Below the pieces are notes generated by a model, which saw nothing but the letters and a program-made list of their open reading frames with translations, made no database searches and had not been told where the DNA came from. Shown in pieces: positions 1 to 12,381 of a DNA stretch of 64,000 nt (positions are counted from its first letter, which is position 1; every line of letters starts with the position of its first letter). The position numbers were made by a program, and so were the translations under genes. Source of the stretch: Lautropia sp. SCN 69-89. GTDB taxonomy: Bacteria > Pseudomonadota > Gammaproteobacteria > Burkholderiales > Burkholderiaceae_E. The DNA lies in NCBI GenBank assembly GCA_001724855.1, contig MEED01000021.1:24946-88945 (forward strand). Direction: 5' to 3'.

Positions 1-213
1 CAGGATGCCGATCAGCCAGGTGCGCAAGGCCGACTGCCCCTGGAACGACCCCAGGTTCGAGAGCGCTGCCAGCAGCGCGTCCTGGACCGCGTCCTCGGCG
101 AGGTTCTCGTCGCGAATGCGTCGCCGCGCGAAGCGCAGCATCGCCCCGCGGTGCGCAGCCAGGTCGGCCGGGCTCGGGGTCGGGGCGGCGAAGGCGGCAG
201 CGGAGGGAGTCAT
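1..213 (-). CDS. ECF RNA polymerase sigma factor, N-terminal part (cut by window edge)
   Basis: Reading leftward from the ATG at 213, the frame stays open for 71 codons to the window edge. The protein has an Ala/Pro-rich start followed by a sigma-70 region 2 pattern: MLRFARRRIRDENLAEDAVQ, then a stretch like ALRTWLIGIL, which matches the core-binding helices and -10 recognition region of extracytoplasmic-function sigma factors. Region 4 lies outside the window, so neither subgroup nor any anti-sigma partner can be named. The gene is divergent from the two-component system that begins at 335. The family call is fairly secure; the target regulon is unknown. Confidence 0.75.
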   Translation of the reverse strand, partial: MTPSAAAFAAPTPSPADLAAHRGAMLRFARRRIRDENLAEDAVQDALLAALSNLGSFQGQSALRTWLIGIL

Positions 214-289
214 GCGAAGGATCCGGGTGATGGCCGTGACAGGTTTCGAGTCTGGCGTCCCGCCCTCACCCGTCCATCTCGCGATGATC

Positions 290-306
290 ACGATTCGATA
301 ACGATT
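290..306 (+). promoter_or_regulatory. Direct repeat ACGATT-N5-ACGATT, candidate OmpR-type regulator site
   Basis: Two identical ACGATT hexamers are spaced 11 bases start to start, one helical turn, about 30 bases before the response regulator gene. OmpR/PhoB-type regulators bind tandem direct repeats with this spacing, so autoregulation by the gene at 335 is a reasonable inference. The site also lies in the divergent region shared with the ECF sigma gene. No clear -35/-10 pair was identified. Confidence 0.35.
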
Positions 307-334
307 GGTACCGGCAGCGTGCGGGGGTTTTGCT

Positions 335-1069
335 ATGCTCGATTCGATGGACAGGCGAATACTCGTGGTCGAGGACCAGCGCGACATCGCCGAGTTGATC
401 GCGCTGCACCTGCGCGATCTCGGCCATCGCGTCGATTGCGTGCACGACGGCGCGGCCGGCTACGAGGCGGCGCGCTCGGGCCGCTACGACCTGGTCGTGC
501 TCGACGTGATGCTGCCCGGCCGCGACGGGCTGGACATCGTGCGCGCACTGCGCATCGACAAGGTGACCACGCCGGTGCTGATGCTCACCGCCCGCTCGAC
601 CGAGCTCGACCGGGTGCTCGGCCTCGAACTGGGCGCCGACGACTACCTGACCAAGCCGTTCTCGATCCCCGAACTGCAGGCGCGCGTGCGCGCGATGCTG
701 CGTCGCATCGACATGCACGCGCCGGCGGCCGCCGATGCCGGCGCCGGCGCGGCGGGTCCTGCCGAGCGCATCGAGGCCGGAGACCTGCTGATCGATGTCG
801 CGAGCCGCGAAGTGCGCCTGTCGGGCCGGCCGATCCCGCTGACCGCCAAGGAATTCGACCTGCTCGCGCATTTCGCGCGGCACCCGGGACGCGCGTTCAC
901 CCGCATGCAGCTGCTCGACGCGGTCTGGGGCACGACCTTCGAGGGCTACGAGCACACGGTGAATACCCATATCAACCGCCTGCGCGCAAAGATCGAGGTC
1001 GATCCCGCCAACCCGCGCCGCGTGCTCACGGTGCGCGGCGTCGGCTACCGCTTCGCCGACCAGCGATGA
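335..1069 (+). CDS. OmpR-family two-component response regulator
   Basis: This is a 244-residue protein with an N-terminal receiver domain (about residues 5-120) and a C-terminal winged-helix DNA-binding domain (about 150-244). The phospho-acceptor is Asp57 in VVLDVMLPGRDG; the acidic pocket is in VVEDQRD and the conserved Lys in DDYLTKPFS. The effector domain ends in the typical TVRGVGYRF. I chose the ATG at 335 because a GGGGG run sits about 8 bases upstream; ATG 347 is also possible and would start directly at MDRRILVVED. Its stop overlaps the start of the sensor kinase (ATGA at 1066-1069), so the two are translationally coupled and form one two-component system. The stimulus is not evident. 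Confidence 0.93.
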   Translation: MLDSMDRRILVVEDQRDIAELIALHLRDLGHRVDCVHDGAAGYEAARSGRYDLVVLDVMLPGRDGLDIVRALRIDKVTTPVLMLTARSTELDRVLGLELGADDYLTKPFSIPELQARVRAMLRRIDMHAPAAADAGAGAAGPAERIEAGDLLIDVASREVRLSGRPIPLTAKEFDLLAHFARHPGRAFTRMQLLDAVWGTTFEGYEHTVNTHINRLRAKIEVDPANPRRVLTVRGVGYRFADQR

Positions 1070-2541
1070 AGTCGCTGCGCGCGCGCGTGCTGCTGCTGGT
1101 GGTCGGCTTCGGCCTGATCATGGCCGCGTTGTTCGCGATCATCATGCACGCCTCGGTGCGCCAGTACTACGCAGACTGGATGTACGCGAAGAACGCCGCG
1201 TTCGCGCAACGCGTCGTCGAGGCCCATCCCGACCTGTGGCACGACTACGCCGCCGACCCCGGGGGTTTCGGCGCGACGCTGCGCCAGTACACGCTGTATT
1301 CGCCGCACACCGGCCTGTACCTGCTCGACCTCGACGGCCGCGTGCTCGCCACCGCAGGCGAGCGCCAGCCGTTCTGGCCGAACTACCGCGTCGACCTGGC
1401 GCCGATCACCGAAACGATGGCGGCCGATCCGGCGCTGCCGATCCTCGCCGACGACCCCGACGACCAGGACCGCCAGTCGCTGGTGGCGGCCCGTCAGGTG
1501 ATGCACGACGGGCAGCCGCGCGGCTGGCTCTACGTCGTGGCCCGGCAGACCGACATCGACACCGCGATGCCCGCGCTGCTCAAGAGCTATGCGATCCGTG
1601 CCGCGGCGACCGCAGGACTGATGACGGTGGCGATCGGCGTGCTGCTCACCATCGCGATGATTTCGCTGCTCACCCGCCCGCTTACCGCGCTCACGCGCGC
1701 CACCGAGCAGATCCGCAACGCCGGATTCTCCGGCGAACTGCGCGCCGACCTGTTCCCCGACGCCGATCGCGACGACGAGATCGGGCGCCTGAGCCGCACC
1801 TTCCGCGAGGCGTTCGACCGCCTGCGCCTCGAGACCGAGCGCGTGCGCACCGTCGACGCGCATCGGCGGGAGATGGTCGCCAGCGTCTCGCACGACCTGC
1901 GCACGCCGCTCACCGCGCTGATCGGCCAGATCGAGACGATCCGCCTGAAGGGCGACGCGCTGCCTGCCGAAGCCCAGGCGCATCTGCTCGAGCGCGCGCT
2001 GCAGAACGCACGGCACCTCGAGCGGCTCACCGACGCGCTGGCCGACCTGGCGCGGCTCGACAGTCCGGAATTCCGCGCGCAGCCCGAGCCGATCGCGATC
2101 GGCGAGCTCGCCGACGACGTCGTCCAGCGCTTCTCGGCGGCCGCGCAGCAGGCCGGGGTGTCGCTGGAGGTCGAGTATCCCGACGGCCTGCCGCTCACCC
2201 GCGCCGATGCGGCGCTGATCGAGCGCGCGCTCGCCAATCTCATCGACAACGCGCTGCGGGTCACGCCCGCCGGCGGCCGCGTGCGGGTGCGCGCGCTGCG
2301 CGCCCGCGACGCGATGCGCCTGGAAGTGATCGACACCGGCCCGGGCGTCGCCTCCGAAGACCAGCCCCGCGTGTTCGAGCGCTTCTACCAGACCAGCCGG
2401 CACCGCGAGCATCGCGGCAGCTCGGGCCTGGGCCTGGCGATCGTCAAGCGCGTGGCCGAGCTTCACGGAGGAGTTGCCGGCCTGCGCAGCGCACCGGGCC
2501 AGGGCTCGACCTTCTTCATCGAACTGCCGCTGGCCGCCTGA
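1066..2541 (+). CDS. Sensor histidine kinase
   Basis: This 491-residue inner-membrane kinase has a first membrane segment at about residues 8-30, a periplasmic sensor region of about 150 residues, a second membrane segment at about 185-207, a HAMP linker, a HisKA domain and an HATPase domain. The phosphorylated histidine is His276 in VASVSHDLRTPLTAL. The ATP-binding boxes are visible as NLIDNAL (N box), DTGPGV (G1) and GLGLAIVKRV (G2). It overlaps the upstream response regulator by 4 bases and is its presumed partner. The periplasmic domain has no motif I recognise, so the ligand is unknown. Confidence 0.93.
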   Translation: MKSLRARVLLLVVGFGLIMAALFAIIMHASVRQYYADWMYAKNAAFAQRVVEAHPDLWHDYAADPGGFGATLRQYTLYSPHTGLYLLDLDGRVLATAGERQPFWPNYRVDLAPITETMAADPALPILADDPDDQDRQSLVAARQVMHDGQPRGWLYVVARQTDIDTAMPALLKSYAIRAAATAGLMTVAIGVLLTIAMISLLTRPLTALTRATEQIRNAGFSGELRADLFPDADRDDEIGRLSRTFREAFDRLRLETERVRTVDAHRREMVASVSHDLRTPLTALIGQIETIRLKGDALPAEAQAHLLERALQNARHLERLTDALADLARLDSPEFRAQPEPIAIGELADDVVQRFSAAAQQAGVSLEVEYPDGLPLTRADAALIERALANLIDNALRVTPAGGRVRVRALRARDAMRLEVIDTGPGVASEDQPRVFERFYQTSRHREHRGSSGLGLAIVKRVAELHGGVAGLRSAPGQGSTFFIELPLAA

Positions 2542-2593
2542 GGCCCGCAGCCCGCCGCGCGACGACTCTGAAGCCCCCGCCTGCCCCAGTCCG

Positions 2594-3805
2594 ATGCCTG
2601 CCCCCACGATGCCCTGGCGCCGGATCGCCCACCTCGACATGGACGCGTTCTACGCGTCGGTCGAGCTGCTGCGCCGGCCCGAGCTGCGCGGAAAGCCGGT
2701 GGCGATCGGCGGCCATGGCGAGCCGTCGCGGCGCGGCGTGGTCACCACCGCCACCTACGAGGCGCGCGCCTTCGGCATCCGCTCGGGGATGGCGCTGCGG
2801 CGCGCCGCCGAACTGTGCCCGCAGTGCGTGTTCCTGCCGGTGGACTTCGACGAATACAGGCGCTATTCGCGTCGCTTCAAGGCGGCGATCGCGACGGTCA
2901 CCGACCGCATCGAGGACCGCGGCATCGACGAGGTCTACATCGACCTGAGCGCGGTGCAGGGCATCCGCGTCGACGGCGGCGCGCCAGTGGCCCGCGACAT
3001 CCAGCGCCGCGTGCTGGAGGCCACCGGCCTGAGCTGCTCGATCGGCCTGGCGCCGAACAAGCTGCTGGCCAAGATCGCCTCCGACCTGCGCAAGCCCGGC
3101 GGCGTGACGATCGTCGACGAAGCCGACATCCCGGCGCTGATCTGGCCGCTGCCGGCGCGCCGCATCAACGGCGTCGGCCCGAAGGCCGAGCTGCAGCTCG
3201 AGGAACTCGGCCTGCGCACCATCGGCGAGCTCGCAGCGGCACCGCTGTCGATGCTCGTCGCCCGCTTCGGCGCCAATTACGGTCGCTGGCTGCACGAGGC
3301 TGCCAACGGTCGCGACGAGCGCCCGGTCGTCACCGCCAGCGAACCGGTCTCGATGAGCCGCGAAACCACGTTCGAACGCGACCTGCACCTGCGCCGCGAC
3401 TGGCAGGCGCTGGCCGCGTGCCTGGCCGAGTTGTGCCGCGAGGTCGCCGCCGACCTGCGCCGGCGCGGCTACGCCGGCCGCACGATCGGCGTGAAGGCAC
3501 GCTACGACGACTTCCGGATCGTCACGCGCGACCAGACCCTGCCGGGGGCGACCGACGACGCCGCCGCGATCCGCCGCGCCGCGTTCGAATGTCTGGGCCG
3601 GGTGCCGGCGACGCGGCGGCTGCGGCTGCTCGGTGTGCGGGTCGCCGGCCTGGCGCGCACCGGTGCCGGCGCGGAGCCGCCGCGGCGTGGCGCAGCGGGC
3701 GCATCGACCGCACCGGGAGCGTCGTCCGCGGAGCCGGCACCGCTGGCCGCCGCGGAACAGGCGGAGCTTCCGCTGTCGGGCGAAGGAAACCCCCTGGCCC
3801 TATAA
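2594..3805 (+). CDS. dinB: DNA polymerase IV (Y-family translesion polymerase)
   Basis: This 403-residue protein has the Y-family signature HLDMDAFYASVE at the N terminus, where the first metal-binding Asp sits, and GIDEVYIDLS with the catalytic Asp-Glu type residues. A thumb helix-hairpin-helix region (INGVGPKAELQLEELG) and a little-finger domain follow. It lacks proofreading and would copy past damaged bases. The start ATG 2594 places the conserved motif about 11 residues in; ATG 2609 is an alternative. The C-terminal 50 residues are Ala/Pro-rich and low complexity before ending in SGEGNPLAL; a beta-clamp motif may lie in the segment QAELPLS just before the end. It follows the kinase by 52 bases and precedes argG, whose -10 box overlaps the dinB stop. 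Confidence 0.93.
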   Translation: MPAPTMPWRRIAHLDMDAFYASVELLRRPELRGKPVAIGGHGEPSRRGVVTTATYEARAFGIRSGMALRRAAELCPQCVFLPVDFDEYRRYSRRFKAAIATVTDRIEDRGIDEVYIDLSAVQGIRVDGGAPVARDIQRRVLEATGLSCSIGLAPNKLLAKIASDLRKPGGVTIVDEADIPALIWPLPARRINGVGPKAELQLEELGLRTIGELAAAPLSMLVARFGANYGRWLHEAANGRDERPVVTASEPVSMSRETTFERDLHLRRDWQALAACLAELCREVAADLRRRGYAGRTIGVKARYDDFRIVTRDQTLPGATDDAAAIRRAAFECLGRVPATRRLRLLGVRVAGLARTGAGAEPPRRGAAGASTAPGASSAEPAPLAAAEQAELPLSGEGNPLAL

Positions 3806-3806
3806 T
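3801..3806 (+). promoter_or_regulatory. Sigma-70 -10 box (TATAAT) for argG
   Basis: A perfect TATAAT overlaps the TAA stop of dinB and lies 32 bases before the argG start codon, giving a leader of roughly 25 bases. No good -35 hexamer is visible at 16-18 bases upstream, so this may be an activated or extended promoter. Confidence 0.5.
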
Positions 3807-3838
3807 CCGCGGGTTTTGCACCCACACGGCGGCGGTTC

Positions 3839-7056
<3,218 letters not shown>

Positions 7057-7099
7057 ACCGCCTGCCCCGCCGCGGCCACCCGTCCGCCCCGGCTGGGCC

Positions 7100-7105
7100 T
7101 ACAAT
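7100..7105 (+). promoter_or_regulatory. -10 box (TACAAT) upstream of the YajQ-family gene
   Basis: TACAAT lies 53 bases before the start codon in a 102-base gap. The -35 region is GC-rich with no consensus match. A strong ribosome site (AGGAAGAGGAG) precedes the gene. Confidence 0.4.
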
Positions 7106-7158
7106 GCCCGGCGTCGAGGATCTTCGATCCCGCGGGGCTACGAGGAAGAGGAGTCGCC

Positions 7159-7644
7159 ATGCCATCGTTCGACGTGGTTTCGGAAAGCGATGCGATCGAA
7201 GTGCGCAATGCCGTCGACCAGGCCAACAAGGAAATCGCCAACCGCTTCGACTTCAAGGGCTCGGACGCGCGCATCGAGCAGAAGGAGCGCGAGCTGACGG
7301 CCTACGCCGACGACGACTTCAAGCTGGGACAACTGCGCGACGTGCTGGTGGCCAAGTGCGCGAAGCGCAGCGTCGACGTGCGCTTCCTCGACTACGGTCC
7401 GGTGCAGAAGATCGGCGGCGACAAGGTCAAGCAGGTCATCACGGTGCGCCACGGCGTGTCCGCCGATCATGCGAAGAAGATCGTGCGCCTGGTCAAGGAC
7501 AGCAAGCTGAAGCTGCAGGCCAGCATCCAGGGCGACGCGGTTCGGGTGAGCGGCGCCAAGCGCGACGACCTGCAGGCGGCGATCGCGCTGCTGAAGAAGG
7601 AAATCGCCGACGTGCCGCTGTCGTTCACCAACTTCCGCGACTGA
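7159..7644 (+). CDS. YajQ-family nucleotide-binding protein
   Basis: This 161-residue protein matches the YajQ/UPF0234 family along its full length, from [11 protein letters not shown] through [11 protein letters not shown] to the C-terminal PLSFTNFRD. The fold is two RNA-recognition-like domains. Members bind nucleotides, and the Xanthomonas relative binds cyclic di-GMP and acts with a transcription factor; whether this copy does so cannot be told from sequence. The AGGAAGAGGAG upstream is a good ribosome-binding site and fixes the start. It is probably expressed from its own promoter and followed 33 bases later by the NYN-domain gene. Confidence 0.93.
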   Translation: MPSFDVVSESDAIEVRNAVDQANKEIANRFDFKGSDARIEQKERELTAYADDDFKLGQLRDVLVAKCAKRSVDVRFLDYGPVQKIGGDKVKQVITVRHGVSADHAKKIVRLVKDSKLKLQASIQGDAVRVSGAKRDDLQAAIALLKKEIADVPLSFTNFRD

Positions 7645-7677
7645 CGATCACCCACCGACCAGGCGCGAGGCTGCGTC

Positions 7678-8478
7678 ATGCCCACTCCCGGCAAACCCGC
7701 CCTCCTCGGCGCCACCACCGCCGCGTCGCCCGAGGAATCCCAGGCACGCCTCGCGGTGCTGATCGACGCCGACAACGCGCAGGCCTCGATCATCGACGGA
7801 CTGCTCGCCGAGGTCGCGAAGTTCGGCATCGCCAGCGTCAAGCGCATCTACGGCGACTGGACCCAGCCGCAGCTCGGCAGCTGGAAAAAGATCCTGCTCG
7901 AGCACTCGATCGTGCCGGTGCAGCAGTTCGGTTACACGAAGGGCAAGAACGCGACCGACAGCTCGCTGATCATCGACGCGATGGACCTGCTCTACACCGG
8001 TCGGTTCGACGGCTTCTGCCTCGTGTCGAGCGACAGCGACTTCACACGCCTGGCGTCACGGCTGCGCGAGCAGGGGCTGCTCGTCTACGGCTTCGGCGAG
8101 CGCAAGACGCCCGAGCCGTTCGTCGCCGCCTGCGACAAGTTCGTCTACACCGAGGTGCTGCGGGCGATGCCCGCGAAGGCCGCGGCGCCAGTGGGCCAGG
8201 CGCGCGGCTCGAGGGTGACCGACGACCGCACCGCGCTGGTCGAGCTGATCGCCGACGCGATCGACGCCGTCTCCGAAGAGAGCGGCTGGGCGCAACTCGG
8301 GTCGGTCGGCAGCAACATCACCAAGCTGCGCCCGGACTTCGATGCCCGCCTGTACGGGCACCGCAAGTTCAGCGACCTGGTCAAGTCGCTGCCCGAGCAC
8401 TTCGAGATCGACGAGCAGGCGGTGGCAGGCAGCCGCGGCAAGGCCATCTATGTCCGGAATGTCCGCCGTTCGCGCTGA
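7678..8478 (+). CDS. NYN-domain nuclease with C-terminal OST-HTH/LOTUS domain
   Basis: This 266-residue soluble protein has a NYN (LabA/DUF88-like PIN-fold) domain at about residues 22-165 and a LOTUS/OST-HTH RNA-binding domain at about 183-260. The acidic residues expected for metal binding are visible in VLIDADNA (Asp30, Asp32), ATDSSLIIDAMD (92-103) and SSDSDF (117-122). The combination suggests an RNA nuclease guided by an RNA-binding domain, a common but poorly characterised bacterial arrangement. The start ATG 7678 follows a GAGG-type site. The substrate is unknown; it sits after the YajQ gene, perhaps in one transcript. Confidence 0.87.
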   Translation: MPTPGKPALLGATTAASPEESQARLAVLIDADNAQASIIDGLLAEVAKFGIASVKRIYGDWTQPQLGSWKKILLEHSIVPVQQFGYTKGKNATDSSLIIDAMDLLYTGRFDGFCLVSSDSDFTRLASRLREQGLLVYGFGERKTPEPFVAACDKFVYTEVLRAMPAKAAAPVGQARGSRVTDDRTALVELIADAIDAVSEESGWAQLGSVGSNITKLRPDFDARLYGHRKFSDLVKSLPEHFEIDEQAVAGSRGKAIYVRNVRRSR

Positions 8479-8626
8479 GTTCGGCCTCACCCGCGCGCTC
8501 GACGCCGCCGGCATGCGCGCAATGTTCGACGCCGTCGGTCGCACCGAACTGCCGCGGCACCGGGTCGGCGCCGGCGAAGTCGCCGGCCGGAGCGGCACGC
8601 TGGCGATGCAGGACGCGCAAATGTAG
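8450..8626 (+). CDS. Possible small ORF of 58 residues; function unknown
   Basis: This frame starts inside the last codons of the NYN gene (29-base overlap) and ends 7 bases before the folE2 stop region. Its residues 17-27, [11 protein letters not shown], are identical to a segment of FolE2 encoded on the other strand, and the two differing bases within the matching 34-base DNA segment are both at third codon positions. That suggests this frame was once coding, perhaps a remnant of a rearranged copy, rather than a working gene. No domain is recognised in the remainder. Confidence 0.25.
   Translation: MSGMSAVRAEFGLTRALDAAGMRAMFDAVGRTELPRHRVGAGEVAGRSGTLAMQDAQM
8495..8528 (+). repeat. Left arm of a 34-base inverted repeat with folE2
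   Basis: This segment matches the reverse complement of 9155-9188 at 32 of 34 positions. The partner lies inside folE2. Both copies encode [11 protein letters not shown] in frame, and the mismatches are synonymous. Confidence 0.6.
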
Positions 8627-8633
8627 GGTGCGC

Positions 8634-9435
8634 TCACCCCTCGATGCGCGCGTACGCGGAGTGGTTGTGGATCGACTCGAAGTTCTCGGCCTCGACCACG
8701 AAGCGGCGCACGCGCGCGTCGCGGCGCAGCGCGGTGGCGACGTCGCGCACGAGATCCTCGACGAACTTGGGGTTGTCGTAGGCGCGCTCGGTGACGTGCT
8801 TCTCGTCGACCCGCTTGAGCAGCCCGTAGATCTCGCTGGAAGCCTGCGCTTCGGCCAGCACGATCAGCTCCTCGGGTTCGATCGCGGCGTCGGCCACGAC
8901 CGACACGGTGAGGTGCGAGCGCTGGTTGTGCGCGCCATAGTCGGAGATCGTCTTCGAGCACGGGCACAGGCTGGTGCACGGCACGACGACAGTCAGCGTC
9001 GTGACCGCGTCGCGCGCCCCGCCCTCGACCACGATCGACAGGTCGTAGTCCATCAGGCTCTGCACCTGCGAGACCGGCGCAGTCTTGCGCACGAACAGCG
9101 GCAGCGCGAGCTCGATGCGACCGCTGTCGGCCTCGAGCAACCCGAGCATCTCGACGAACATCGCGCGCATGCCGGCCGCGTCGAGCGCCGGACGGCCGTC
9201 GGCCAGGCGCGCCTCGAGTAGCGCGACGAAACGCGACATGTGCGTGCCCTTCTGCTCGGCAGGCAGCGCGACGTACAGGCCGAACTGGCCGACGCTGGGC
9301 TGGTCGGCTCCGGCGCTGCGCCAGCGCAGCGGATAGCGCAGGCCCTTGACGCCGACGCGCTGGATCGGCAGCGGGGCTGCCCTGCACGTCAGCCATCACG
9401 CCGGCCAGCAGCGCTCCGGTGTCGCGGATGTTCAT
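8634..9435 (-). pseudogene. folE2: GTP cyclohydrolase FolE2, broken by a frameshift near its N terminus
   Basis: The enzyme would convert GTP to 7,8-dihydroneopterin triphosphate for folate synthesis. The main frame, from about 9365 down to the stop at 8634, encodes nearly all of FolE2: [27 protein letters not shown], the metal and active-site segment [10 protein letters not shown], and the end [14 protein letters not shown]. The natural N terminus ([20 protein letters not shown] from ATG 9435, or MADVQ from ATG 9396) is in another frame; the break falls between 9366 and 9381. Relatives have about eight residues between the conserved DVQ and PIQRVG; here 16 bases separate CAG from ATC, so the region looks shortened by about 11 bases. 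The next in-frame ATG, 9239, would give a protein lacking the first domain strand. It may be inactive or an assembly error. Confidence 0.8.
9155..9188 (-). repeat. Right arm of the 34-base inverted repeat
   Basis: Lies inside folE2 and pairs with 8495-8528 at 32 of 34 positions in inverted orientation, 626 bases apart. Confidence 0.6.
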
Positions 9436-9466
9436 CGGCTGTTCTCCGTCGGTATCCAATTTGTCG

Positions 9467-11431
9467 TCAGCTGGCGCGGCTCATCACCAGTCGCGGCCCG
9501 CCTCCGCCGGCCAGCAGTTCGCCGAATCGTTCGCGCACCGAGCGCTCGATGCCCTCGCCGTCGAGTCCTTCGAGCCGCAGCAGCAGCGCCTGCTCGCCAT
9601 GGTCGACGCAGCGGTCGGGCAGGCCGAGCTGCAGCAGCGAGCGCACGATGCCGGCTGCCGCGAGCGCTTCGGCCACCGCGCTGCCGGCGCCACCCATCAC
9701 CACGTGTTCCTCGATCGTGACGAAGGCCTCGTGCGAGCGTGCCAGCTCGGCCAGCAGCGCCTCGTCGACCGGCTTGACGAAGCGCATGTTGACCACCGTC
9801 GCGTCGAGCGCCTCGCCCGCCGCGAGCGCCGGCGCCAGCATCGTGCCGAAGGCGAGCAGCGCGACGCGCCGCCCCTGGCGACAGACCTGGCCGCGGCCGA
9901 TCGGCAATGCGGTGAGATCCTTCGACACCGCCACGCCGGTACCGGCGCCGCGCGGGTAACGCACCGCGGCAGGCCCGTCGTGCCGGAACGCGGTGTAGAG
10001 CATCTGGCGGCACTCGTTCTCGTCGGAGGGCGCCATCACGACCATGTTCGGCAGGCAGCGCAGGTAGGCGAAGTCGTAGGCGCCGGCGTGCGTGGCACCG
10101 TCGGCGCCGACGACGCCGGCGCGGTCGAGCGCGAACACCACGGGCAGGTTCTGCAGCGCGACGTCGTGCACCAGCTGGTCGTAGCCGCGCTGCAGGAAGG
10201 TGCTGTAGATCGCCACCACTGGCTTGAGCCCCTCGCAGGCGAGCCCTGCCGCGAAGGTGACCGCGTGCTGCTCGGCGATGCCGACATCGAAGTAGCGCAG
10301 CGGAAAGCGCCGCTCGAATTCGACCAGCCCCGAGCCCTCGCGCATCGCCGGCGTGATCGCCACCAGCCGCTCGTCGAGCGCAGCCATGTCGCAGACCCAG
10401 TCGGAGAACATCTGGGTGTAGGTGGGCCGCGGGGGCGTGGCCGGCTTGCGGATGCCCTCCCGGGGATCGAAGCGCCCGGGGCCGTGGTAGAGCACCGGAT
10501 CGGCCTCGGCAAGCTTGTAGCCCTGCCCCTTGCGGGTCACGATGTGCAGGAACTGGGGCCCGCGCAGCTCGCGCAGGTTCTGCAGCGTCGGAATCAGGCT
10601 GTCGAGGTCGTGGCCGTCGATCGGCCCCACGTAGTTGAAGCCGAACGCCTCGAACACCGTGCCCCCCGGGACGACCATGCCCTTGGCATGTTCTTCGAAG
10701 CGGCGCGCGAGTTCGAACAGCGGTGGCAGGTTCGACAGCATTGCGCGGCCGACGTCGCGCGCCTTGGTGTAGAAGCGCCCCGAGAGCAGCCGCGCCAGGT
10801 AGCGGTTCAGCGCGCCCACCGGCGGCGAGATCGACATGTCGTTGTCGTTGAGCACCACCAGCAGGTCGATGTCGGGTGTCACGCCGGCGTTGTTCATCGC
10901 CTCGAAGGCCATTCCGGCCGTCATCGCGCCGTCGCCGATCACCGCCACATGGCGCCGCCGCCCCGGGCCCTGGTTCTCGCCCTTGTTGCGCGAGGCCACC
11001 GCCATGCCGAGCGCTGCCGAGATCGACGTGGACGAGTGCGCAGTGCCGAACGCGTCGTACTCGCTCTCGCTGCGCTTCGGAAAGCCCGAGATGCCGCCGT
11101 ACTGGCGCAGCCCGGCCATCCGGTCGCGCCGTCCGGTGAGGATCTTGTGTGGATAGCTCTGGTGCCCGACATCCCAGATCAGCCGGTCGCGCGGCGTGTC
11201 GAACACGTAGTGCAGCGCGATCGCCAGCTCGACCGTGCCCAGGTTCGACGACAGGTGCCCGCCGGTGCGCGAGACCGAGTCGAGCACGAAGCCGCGCAGC
11301 TCGCGCGCCAGCTGCGCGAGCTGGCCGCGTTCGAGCGCGCGCAGCTCGGCCGGCCCGTCGATCGCGCCGAGCAGCGGCCAGGCGCCGGACTCGCCGCCGC
11401 CCGTGCCGCCGGGTTGCGCCGCACCGCTCAC
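9467..11431 (-). CDS. dxs: 1-deoxy-D-xylulose-5-phosphate synthase
   Basis: This 654-residue thiamine-diphosphate enzyme condenses pyruvate and glyceraldehyde 3-phosphate, the first step of the MEP isoprenoid pathway. Visible are [12 protein letters not shown] near the N terminus, the TPP-binding stretch [33 protein letters not shown] in the pyrimidine-binding domain, and a transketolase C domain. I chose the GTG at 11431: its GTGA overlaps the ispA stop, and no family sequence is lost. It is the last of three tightly overlapping genes (xseB, ispA, dxs), supplying C5 units to the prenyl transferase encoded just before it. Confidence 0.96.
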   Translation of the reverse strand: MSGAAQPGGTGGGESGAWPLLGAIDGPAELRALERGQLAQLARELRGFVLDSVSRTGGHLSSNLGTVELAIALHYVFDTPRDRLIWDVGHQSYPHKILTGRRDRMAGLRQYGGISGFPKRSESEYDAFGTAHSSTSISAALGMAVASRNKGENQGPGRRRHVAVIGDGAMTAGMAFEAMNNAGVTPDIDLLVVLNDNDMSISPPVGALNRYLARLLSGRFYTKARDVGRAMLSNLPPLFELARRFEEHAKGMVVPGGTVFEAFGFNYVGPIDGHDLDSLIPTLQNLRELRGPQFLHIVTRKGQGYKLAEADPVLYHGPGRFDPREGIRKPATPPRPTYTQMFSDWVCDMAALDERLVAITPAMREGSGLVEFERRFPLRYFDVGIAEQHAVTFAAGLACEGLKPVVAIYSTFLQRGYDQLVHDVALQNLPVVFALDRAGVVGADGATHAGAYDFAYLRCLPNMVVMAPSDENECRQMLYTAFRHDGPAAVRYPRGAGTGVAVSKDLTALPIGRGQVCRQGRRVALLAFGTMLAPALAAGEALDATVVNMRFVKPVDEALLAELARSHEAFVTIEEHVVMGGAGSAVAEALAAAGIVRSLLQLGLPDRCVDHGEQALLLRLEGLDGEGIERSVRERFGELLAGGGGPRLVMSRAS

Positions 11432-12381
11432 GATTTCCTCAGCACGATCAGGTCGGCAAGGCCGGCCAGACTGTGCGCCGCCTCGCCCAGCGGCGCGATG
11501 GCCTCGTGCGCCTGCTCGCGCAACTGTCCGGCCAGCCGCCGCGCGGCATCGAGACCAAGTGCCGACACGTAGGTCGGCTTGTTGCTCTGCGCGTCCTTGC
11601 CGGCGGTCTTGCCAAGCGTGGCGGCGTCGCCTTCGACGTCGAGGATGTCGTCGACCACCTGGAACGCCAGGCCGACTGCGTCGGCATAGCGGTCGAGCGC
11701 CTGCAGCCGGTGCACGCGCGCCTCGGCTGCCGCCCCGGCATCGGGCGCGCACAGCGCGCCCAGCCGCACCGACGCGCGCAACAGTGCCCCGGTCTTGCGT
11801 CGATGCATGTCTTCGAGCGCCTCGCGTCCGAGCGCGGCACCCACCGACGCGAGGTCGATCGCCTGGCCGCCGACCATGCCGACGGAGCCGGCCGTGCGCG
11901 CCAGCTCGGCGACCATCGCCGTGGTGGCGGCCGCGGAGGCACCGTGCGCGGACGACGCCGCCAGCACCTCGAAGGCCAGCGCCTGGAGCGCGTCGCCCAC
12001 CAGCATCGCCAGCGCCTCGCCGTACCTGACGTGCACCGTCGGGCGCCCGCGGCGCAGCACGTCGTCGTCCATGCAGGGCAGGTCGTCGTGCACCAGCGAA
12101 TAGGCGTGCACCAGTTCGACCGCGCAGGCCGCGCAGTCGAGCGCCGACGCCGGTGCGCCGCCCGCCTCGCCGGCCGCATGCACCAGCAGCGGGCGCACGC
12201 GCTTGCCGCCGCCCAGCACCGCGTAGCGCATCGCCTCGTGCAGCCGTGCCGGGTGCGTGGCCGCCGGCGGCAGCACGCGCTCGAGCGCATGCTCGGTGCG
12301 CTGGCCGCGGCTGGCGAGCCAGCGCTCGAACGGCACGGAGTCCGCCGCCGGCGCGGCGGTGGTGGTGGTCGCGTGAGTCAT
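11428..12381 (-). CDS. ispA: Farnesyl diphosphate synthase (polyprenyl synthetase)
   Basis: This 317-residue enzyme builds farnesyl diphosphate from IPP and DMAPP. The first aspartate-rich motif is DDLPCMDDD and the second DDILD, with [11 protein letters not shown] upstream for diphosphate binding. The two residues between the first two aspartates of the first motif (DDLPCMD) fit the bacterial FPP synthase type. The ATG at 12381 overlaps the xseB stop (ATGA), and the stop overlaps the dxs start, so translation is coupled through all three genes. The N-terminal 15 residues are Thr/Ala-rich and may be unstructured. Confidence 0.95.
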   Translation of the reverse strand: MTHATTTTAAPAADSVPFERWLASRGQRTEHALERVLPPAATHPARLHEAMRYAVLGGGKRVRPLLVHAAGEAGGAPASALDCAACAVELVHAYSLVHDDLPCMDDDVLRRGRPTVHVRYGEALAMLVGDALQALAFEVLAASSAHGASAAATTAMVAELARTAGSVGMVGGQAIDLASVGAALGREALEDMHRRKTGALLRASVRLGALCAPDAGAAAEARVHRLQALDRYADAVGLAFQVVDDILDVEGDAATLGKTAGKDAQSNKPTYVSALGLDAARRLAGQLREQAHEAIAPLGEAAHSLAGLADLIVLRKS

